Origin: Eustoma russellianum | Taxonomy: Eukaryota; Streptophyta; Magnoliopsida; Gentianales; Gentianaceae | Length of the DNA: 64,000 nucleotides | Reading direction: 5' to 3' | NCBI GenBank assembly: GCA_036186865.1 | Contig: AP025066.1 | Span: 11,309,101 to 11,373,100, forward strand | Shown: positions 57,590 through 64,000 of the stretch, in pieces | Position numbering within the stretch: the stretch's first letter is position 1 | How the letters are laid out: the number at the start of each line of letters is the position of its first letter | The notes under the pieces: generated by a model | What the model saw: the letters and a program-made list of their open reading frames with translations, nothing else | Database searches by the model: none | Told to the model about the DNA's origin: nothing | Translations under genes and position numbers: made by a program

Positions 57590-58287
57590 TGATGCACCAT
57601 ATCAAAAAGTCACCTCAAAAACGTCCCCATGAACATTGAAGGAGGGTGGGCTGGACTAAAATTTGTCTGCATGTTTTTGAGAATTTTGGATTGTAAATTG
57701 GGCTTTGTTTTTGGACTCTAGGGCCGGTTGTTATGTTATTTTTTGTAGGCGTCCTTTATATTTTTATTATTATTTAAAGCTATTTTGTAAGAAAAATAGA
57801 TAGGATATTCTTTTTTCTTGTTGCTTAATTTTAGAATTTTAAAGCCCATAAATAGACCTCCTTGTACAATATTTTGATCGTCTCTTTTATCAATAAAATC
57901 TGAGAAATTTGAGCATTTGCTCTTGTGATCAGAGTTTATCAACTCAAGCTTCGTTTTTTGAATTTAATCAATTATGTGATCAGAAACTATGGTATGAATT
58001 CATCCCTAGGTTGTTCAATAAGCTTTCCATGTGTCTACCAAGGTTCTCAGCATGGATAAACCGCCGGTCTAACAAGACTTGTTGTGAAACTGTATTCATA
58101 AAGCGGGTCTAATAAGGTTCTTTGTCATTATCTTCATTCTTCATATTCTTCGTATTCATTGTGTTCCTCGTATTATTCGTCGTGTTCTTCGCATTCTTTT
58201 TTGTTTTTTGTTTCTTTTTCTTAGTCATTAAATTTCTTGTTATCAAAAGTTCTTTTAGGAGCGTATGATTCTGCTATGCATGCATCA
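57590..58287 (+). mobile_element. Element F 5' LTR
   Basis: It starts TGATGCACCATATCAAAAAG and ends ATGCATCA. ATAAATAG at 57848-57855 is the likely TATA box. The U5 end has TTCTTCATATTCTTCGTATTC, repeated in the 3' LTR. Confidence 0.85.
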
Positions 58288-58290
58288 ATA

Positions 58291-58303
58291 TGGTATCAGA
58301 GTC
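58291..58303 (+). other. Primer binding site of element F (iMet tRNA type)
   Basis: TGGTATCAGAGTC three bases after the LTR matches the initiator tRNA-Met site. Confidence 0.88.
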
Positions 58304-61266
58304 ATTTTAAAGCAAGAAAACACACAAAATAGAAAAAGAAAAAAATTTGTTGTCAGAATATCTGAGTCAGCCGCAGCAATTCTAAATTGTGTTGTCATCA
58401 TTAACGTCCACCTTGCTGCTGTTGTTGTATTACTTATGTCAACCGAAAAAAAGAAGAAGATTGTCCAGTTTAAGTTCCAGCGGCCCAAAAGGAAAAGGAA
58501 AAACAAAAACACTCTCTCTTTTGCATTGAGTCTTGATTTTGCTTGTCTTGAGTATTCCATCTTGCATCTTCCTTCTGGCTTATTTGCATGCAATTTAAAC
58601 TTGTATAAAATTAGGATTTGTTATTCATTCATAGAATCCGTAGCCTTTTTTTCTTCATAAAAATGCCATCCCTTATTTCATTCTTGTTGCACTAAGGTAC
58701 CTTTGATTGTTTGGTTATGATACTTATTAATTATTGCTAATTTTGCTTAAGATTTTAGGTGAAAATCCTTTATAGATCCAAATTTTTAGCCACCATCAAA
58801 TAGCCTATAACCTTGAAAGAAAGTCATAATCCTATTTCTTTTATTTTTGATCAAAAAAGAAAAACTAAGAAGAAAAAGGGAAGACAAGGGGAAAAAGACG
58901 CACCTCAACCAAATAAAAGAAGTCAGGTTTTTTAACCAAAAAAAAGAAAAAAATATCAGACAGTAGCCTTTATTTACCAATTATAAATTTTATGACAAAA
59001 AAATACCCACTTCAAAAAATTCAAAAAAAGAGTTATCCATTTGATCATGATCTAAGCTATACATTTTCATCCTAAGCATTCTTGTGCTTATTTCTTGGGT
59101 ATATTTTGACGATAATTAGCTGAGCGTTTAGCAACTAAAACTAAGATTGTCAAGGCAATCCCTTAGTACTGAATTCAGCCACACCATATACTATCAGTTT
59201 CTTTTTTCTTTGTTTTCATTCTTCAACATATACTTTTGTCTCCTGTGATTGTTGCAGCTTGAGACCTTTCCAGAAATAGGAGAAGAAGACGTTAAAACTG
59301 CCTTGAAAAATTAGGCTCACATCTTTTTTTGGTCAAGATTGGTTTAAAAACACTTGAGGACAAACTAAGAGAATTGAGTGGGGAGATTATTGGGGGGGGG
59401 GGGGGGACACAAATTTTGAGTGAATCCATTCACAGAGTGAAAGGCATAAAACAAATTTTTTGGTTTTTTTAAGCGTAACCTTTTTTTCAATTTTTGTTAG
59501 TTTTCTGTTTCTTCTTTTTGTCTTTTTTTCATGATGGAGGACCAAACGAGAAATCACCCCCAAGATGATTACCAAATGACAATAATTTGACAAGTTAAGT
59601 GCTTCAAAAACAACATTGAGGAGCTGAGAGAGCGCATGAATCGATTTGGTATTTCTCAAGGCCTATGGGTAAGTCATAGGTAAGCCACTGGTCTAACAAA
59701 ATATCCAAGTACCAATCTTTTTGTCAAGAAAATCTAACTATAGTAGATTATTACAATGATATGTTAGATGGTCTATATGATGCTCAAAAATATGAAGAAT
59801 TAACTATTATAATATTTATGCATGAATTGAATAAGAATATTTTGACCAAATTCACTACATGAGAATTAAGAATCTTGATCACATATTTTATCTTGCAAAC
59901 TAATCTGAGAAGAAGTTAAGATGTTATAAAACGAAAGAAACACAAGGACCCTGACTTTATTTTCAAGAATATCTTGATCATGATTTGCATGATGTTACCT
60001 ATGATGTGCATTAGATTTTAAATGAATTACAAGAAATAGATGATGATCTGCATAAAAATCTTGTTCATGAAGTTATGGATTTGTTTGAGTTAATTGGGAG
60101 TTTACATGAGAATGAAGCTGAAACTGAGCAAGAAAGAAAAATATATGGTTGTAAGTGTAGATGAAATGGACAAGAATAAAACAAACATGTTGTTAATATG
60201 TAATTGCCTAATTTATTGCTATCTCTGTTTCTATATGAGCTTCCATCATTTTCAGTTTGAAAAGGTTCACAGGGAAGCGTTAAACACAATAATATACCAG
60301 TAACGATTTTGCCTAGCGCAAGAATTTTCTTATCTTATGCTTTAATTCTACACAATCTTAGAAATGATCTAGGATTTTTATTTCAACAGCCTTGTTGTGC
60401 ATGCGAGTGAATATAAAAACTCACATAGTGTTTGAATTGATTTGGGTTATTTATATCTTTGACCCAGATGTTTGTGTTTGGTTATATATCTGTAGGAAAG
60501 GTCATAACATGAATTTTGAAGTGCATGTTTATTTTCCAAAATTCATAACATATGACATGTCTTCAAATTGATGTAATACCACGTAAATGGGAGAATTTTT
60601 TACTTAAACACTCAAAGAAGACTAGCATCTTTCTTGCATCATGGCTTGGTTTGGAAACATAGAACACTATACTGACTTTGAACAATCTAACGAGTCCGGT
60701 ATTCCTTTCTGTCATGCCTAGTAACCTTTTGATACAGGTATTGGTGCATCTAAATCATGTTAAGAAGAGGTAGAACAAGTTCATGAAAAGATTGGAGTTC
60801 AAGGGATGATTATGCCTTGAGTTTAAGTTTCTTTCAACCTTACTATTTGTGTTCTTTATCATATTGATATTTGATCATGGTGGAATTAGGAGTAAACTAG
60901 CTTTGTTTAATTACCTTAAATTCATATTTTTTTTATGTTCCAAGCTTAATCATGTCTAAATTCTCTTCTGCTAATGCAAATTTAGATTCACGAGCATTTT
61001 TGGTGCTCCTGACGGAGTTGAATCACGTCCAACCAATACGGGGGAGGAGACATATGTTTTTGATGGACCCATAGTCCAAGTTTATTATGATGGAGTTTCA
61101 CTCACTTGCGCCATAGCCAAGGACATTCAAAGATCTATTGGGCTGATTTTAGCTTAATTCATGGTAAAATAGACCATGTCTTTGCAAGACTGTGAAGGCC
61201 TTCATTGGGTTAATATCATTGAAGTCTAAGACACCTAACAAGATTTAGATTCAAGGATGAATCCTT
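58304..61266 (+). pseudogene. Element F internal region with gag remnant
   Basis: The first 1.2 kb is leader; TTTTAG|GTGAAAATCC at about 58755 resembles a splice acceptor also seen before gypsy-1 gag. A gag-like start lies at 59532-59690 (M-M-E-D-Q-T-R-N-H-P-Q-D-D-Y, then N-I-E-E-L-R-E-R-M-N-R-F). Further weak remnants are near 59745-59810 and 60060-60150. At 61010-61240 a segment encoding Y-V-F-D-G-P and S-I-G-L-I-L-A matches the U3 part of the gypsy-3 LTR (46470-46690). Every frame is broken. Confidence 0.6.
59392..59406 (+). repeat. Run of 15 G
   Basis: A G homopolymer inside element F after GAGATTATT. Its exact length is uncertain in any assembly. Confidence 0.9.
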
Positions 61267-61282
61267 TTGAAGAGGAAGGAAA
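61267..61282 (+). other. Polypurine tract of element F
   Basis: TTGAAGAGGAAGGAAA lies directly before TGATTCCCC at 61283. Its frame reads N-P-F-E-E-E-G-N-D, the same pol tail motif as the other gypsy elements. Confidence 0.8.
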
Positions 61283-61989
61283 TGATTCCCCATATCAAAA
61301 AAATGCCACCTCAAAAACGTATACGCATTGGAGGAGAGTGAGCCAGACTAAAATTTGTATGTATGCGTTTAGAGATTTTAAATTTTAAATTAAGCTTTAT
61401 TTTTGGACCCTAGGGCAAAATGTTATGCTACTTTTTCAGCTGTCCTTGATTTTTTTTATTGTTATTTTAGCTTATTTTATAAAGAAAATTAGATAAGATA
61501 CTCATTTTTCTCGTTACTGAATTTTAGGATTTTTGAGACTATCCACCTTGTACACTATTTTGATCATCCTTAAAATTTTAAAAATTCGAGCCTTTTTCTT
61601 TGTGAGTTTTCGGATTTTTTCACTCAAGTTTCGTCTTTTGAATTCAATCAATTCTACGAGTTGGAATTGTAGTCTGAGTTCATTTCTTGATTGTTCAAAA
61701 AGCTTTTCAAGGGTCTACCAAGGTTTTTGGCAAGAAGGTTGTTGATCAAGCAAGATTAGCTCATCCGTGGATAAACAGCGAGTCCAACAAGGTTGTTGCG
61801 AAGCTGCATTCATGCGAAGGTTCTAACATGGTTCTTCGTTATTATCTTCATTCTTCATATTCTTCGTATTCCTTGTGTTCTTCGTATTTTTCGTCTTAGT
61901 CTTCATTATTTTTCGTTTTTCATGAGTCGTTAAATTTCTTATTTATGAAGAGGTCTTTAAAAACATGTGATTCTATTAAAAACGCATCA
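61283..61989 (+). mobile_element. Element F 3' LTR
   Basis: It starts TGATTCCCCATATCAAAAAAATG, ends ACGCATCA, and aligns with 57590-58287 along its length. Confidence 0.85.
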
Positions 61990-62498
61990 AATTAGTTGTT
62001 GAATGGCATTGACCTATCCATAGGTGATATCTTGCAATAGTGAAACTGATCAGATTTGCTTTACTGATGCGGCATGGTGGAGTATGTGGCTAAAACATTT
62101 CTAAGAAGAAGAAGACATGCAACAGGAATCCAAATCCAAAGAACAAAAATGAAGCGCCAAAACCAGATATGTGAGTATAAAAGAAGCAGATATCCAAATA
62201 TAGCATATGCATGCATCGAACCATTAAGCATTACGACATTTTACTGACTGCTGACTTCCTATTTCAAGCAAAAGGTGAAAGGCAGCAGTAACTTGTAGGT
62301 GGATCTATACGTTTTCCTTATCATTGATTCAAAGATCTCGATGTGACTTCACTTCTCCTCCCATAGCAAGTATCCTTTAACTCTCTGCGGTAGATTGCCA
62401 CATTCTTCTCTTTCCTTCAGTTCTCATTTCTCTCTTGCATAAAATAAGATAAAATAGCTAATTGACAGAAAAATTATGTTTGTAAACTACTCACTGGA
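61990..62498. other. Unassigned sequence between element F and gypsy-4
   Basis: I find no transposon domain. One ATG-initiated frame from 62071 is open for about 60 codons but matches nothing I know. The sequence may be host DNA into which element F and gypsy-4 inserted. Confidence 0.35.
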
Positions 62499-63936
62499 TG
62501 ATGCACGTCTGAACAGGAAGGAGGACCTTCCTTTAACCCCAAAGACAGCTTAGAACAAGTGAGGATTGAAGCAAAACAGATCCAAGTCCACCAAGCTTTT
62601 CGTCCAATCATTTTGCTAAACCGCCGGGTAATGAACACACTTCACAAGTGTTTTCAACTCATTTAAGAAAGAATTAACCCTCCTAAGTGATATCTCTCTC
62701 AAGTATATGAAGCATACAATTCAGATTGTTCAAGTCTTAAAGAGAATTAAAGCTTGATTCAAAGGAAAGCAAGACAACATCTTGAAGAGAACTAGCTCTC
62801 GGCTCAAGTGTTTATATTTTAGAATTGATTAAGTTTTTACAAATGAAGCTGACCTATTTATAGGCTAAATCTAAGTTAAACAATAATATATGAACCTAAA
62901 TAATAGCCAATAAAATCGATGGTTGAAAAGTGAAGCTTGAACAAGGTTACAAGTAAAGGAAAGAAAATTCAATTTGCTGCAAGAATGTACATCCGATAGG
63001 AATGTCTTTTGCAAGTTGTCTTGAACCCTTTCTTTTCATTGGACCATCTATAAGTCTCTCTTATGATGCATTTTGATGTTCTTTGCATGCAGCTTATCGC
63101 CCTTCCTGGTTGAGTTTTGAGGCTGATTTGTAAGTGGGTCAAATTATGTGTCTTAAGCACATGCCAAACTGTTCCACGTCATGTGGATTCCATCCAATCA
63201 TATTTAGACATTCTTGTCTACATCAATATTATAGATAATTAAAAGAACTTCAATTTTGGATTTTGAATCATTTGATTTGGAGTTGAGAGGAAGGAGATAT
63301 GACGTGTTGAATTTCGCTGCTTTTGGGTGGTCCTTCAAGCAGGCAGCTGATCAGCAGCTTCATCTTCCTTGCGATGTTTGAGCTTGATAAATTCATTTCC
63401 TGGAGATGTGCTGAACATCAACGCTGTAGGTTGATCTCTTATGTTGAAGCTCCAATTTGAATCAGGTCAATCTCAGTTGGGGTTGTGGAGCTATGTCCGA
63501 AATACCATCCGTGTGTGAAGCTACTTACTTGTCAATCTCAGCGCAGCTTTATGTGTGAATTTGTCTTGTCTTCAATCACTCTTTCTTGACCTAATAACTG
63601 TTCAAACACATACAAAACAACATATATAACATGATAGGATATATCTAGATTATATTACAACACTTCATTAAGAAATGAAATCTAACTAGAAGGAAATGTA
63701 AACAACACTCTTAATCTGCTAATATGTTGCATACTTTGTACATGAATTATATCAAGGCTTGCACTAAATGGACCCAATGGATGTTTTATTCACTTGGCTC
63801 ATCCTCCACATATTTATACAGAAAGGTGTCCACCTCATGTATCAGTTTTCTTGCCATGCTTCTTGTTAGGGGACCCTTGTCTTGTATTGGTGTAGTATCA
63901 AGTGTTGACTGCTCTTGGCTTGGCTAGGCCTCATCA
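62499..63936 (-). mobile_element. gypsy-4 3' LTR
   Basis: On the minus strand it starts TGATGAGGCC at 63936 and ends GTGCATCA at 62499 (1438 bp). A TATA box CCTATAAATAGG lies at 62853-62864. The first 200 bp carry a frame with K-G-P-L-T-R-S-M-A-R-K-L, matching the motif in gypsy-1's LTR. Pol abuts it at 63937. Confidence 0.82.
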
Positions 63937-64000
63937 TTCCCCCTCTCTTGAAAAGGACTCGACCTCGAATCTAAATCAACACTAAAAGAGGTAAGCTCAG
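63937..64000 (-). pseudogene. gypsy-4 pol C-terminus and polypurine tract
   Basis: The minus strand reads T-S-F-S-V-D-L-D-S-R-S-S-P-F-Q-E-R-G-N and continues into the LTR as D-E-A, then a TAG stop. The purine run AAGAGAGGGGGAA (63937-63949) is the polypurine tract. This is the same ending as gypsy-1 (D-S-R-S-N-P-F-E-E-G-G). The rest of the element is beyond the window. Confidence 0.85.

Larger units (their letters stand above)
57590..61989 (+). mobile_element. Element F, short gypsy-like element with two LTRs and no pol
   Basis: LTRs of about 700 bp (57590-58287 and 61283-61989) bracket 3 kb of internal sequence with a primer site and a polypurine tract. Internal coding is limited to a gag-like remnant and a U3-like block, with no RT, RNase H or integrase. 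It may be non-autonomous or deeply decayed. Its LTRs match the gypsy-3 LTR. Flanking 5-mers AATGG (57585-57589) and AATTA (61990-61994) match at only three positions. Confidence 0.8.

Noticed and set aside
58265..58660. 131-codon frame starting in the element F LTR
   Set aside because: It runs across the LTR end and primer binding site, has no recognisable domain, and is paralleled by an equally long antisense frame; likely chance.
62071..62250. Host gene exon starting at ATG 62071
   Set aside because: About 60 codons without a recognisable domain, clear splice sites or neighbouring exons; not supported.

Overview
This window is plant nuclear DNA, most likely from a eudicot, and almost all of it is retrotransposon sequence. 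The evidence is Ty1/copia and Ty3/gypsy polyproteins with plant-type domain order, iMet-type primer binding sites (TGGTATCAGAG), plant L1-type LINEs carrying a DUF4283-type ORF1 and a C-terminal RNase H, and an RTE-type LINE ending in a short tandem repeat. I found no intact host gene, tRNA, rRNA, CRISPR array or bacterial feature. Nearly every coding region is broken by stops or frameshifts, so most coding calls are pseudogenes. Element names (copia-1, gypsy-1, LINE-B and so on) are local labels.

Left half (1-34841): a nested stack that can be unpicked layer by layer. The outermost piece is copia-1 (minus strand). Its RT end, RNase H and a partial 3' LTR lie at 514-1587; the rest lies at 27796-34841. 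The two halves were separated by gypsy-1 (plus strand, 1588-27790; 5-bp flanks tggta/tagta). The 3' LTR of gypsy-1 was split by copia-2 (minus strand, 11827-26803, LTRs of about 2.59 kb, flanks gtcat/gtcgt). Copia-2 carries an RTE-type LINE (15939-19877) in its reverse transcriptase and a 116-bp retroposon with a perfect 14-bp target duplication in its integrase. Two further multi-kb solo LTRs of one family sit in the gypsy-1 leader (2982-5633, exact duplication ccctc) and in copia-1 (28666-31640). At the far left, a second copia fragment on the plus strand meets copia-1 tail to tail.

Middle (34842-45525): a 5'-truncated L1-type LINE (LINE-A) is interrupted by a 2.5-kb LTR (36079-38607) containing an 82-bp tandem repeat. 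Then comes a complete-length L1-type LINE (LINE-B, 39681-45509) bounded by a perfect 16-bp target duplication, with overlapping ORF1 stop and ORF2 start, an endonuclease, an RT with YADD and a C-terminal RNase H.

Right half (45526-64000): a 3' gypsy fragment with its LTR (gypsy-3); about 635 bp of unassigned sequence; a truncated third copy of the large solo-LTR family; copia-3 (plus strand, interrupted by a 3.8-kb LTR at 51702-55506 and ending in a 194-bp LTR); an antisense RTE endonuclease scrap; a short gypsy-like element with two LTRs and no pol (element F); about 510 bp unassigned; and the 3' LTR plus extreme pol C-terminus of a minus-strand gypsy element entering from the right.

Three gypsy elements have TGAT...ATCA-type LTRs and a pol reading frame that runs through the polypurine tract into the LTR, ending in a G-P-L-T-R-like motif. 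Together with iMet primer sites this resembles the CRM chromovirus clade, so the window may come from centromeric or pericentromeric heterochromatin. That is an inference.
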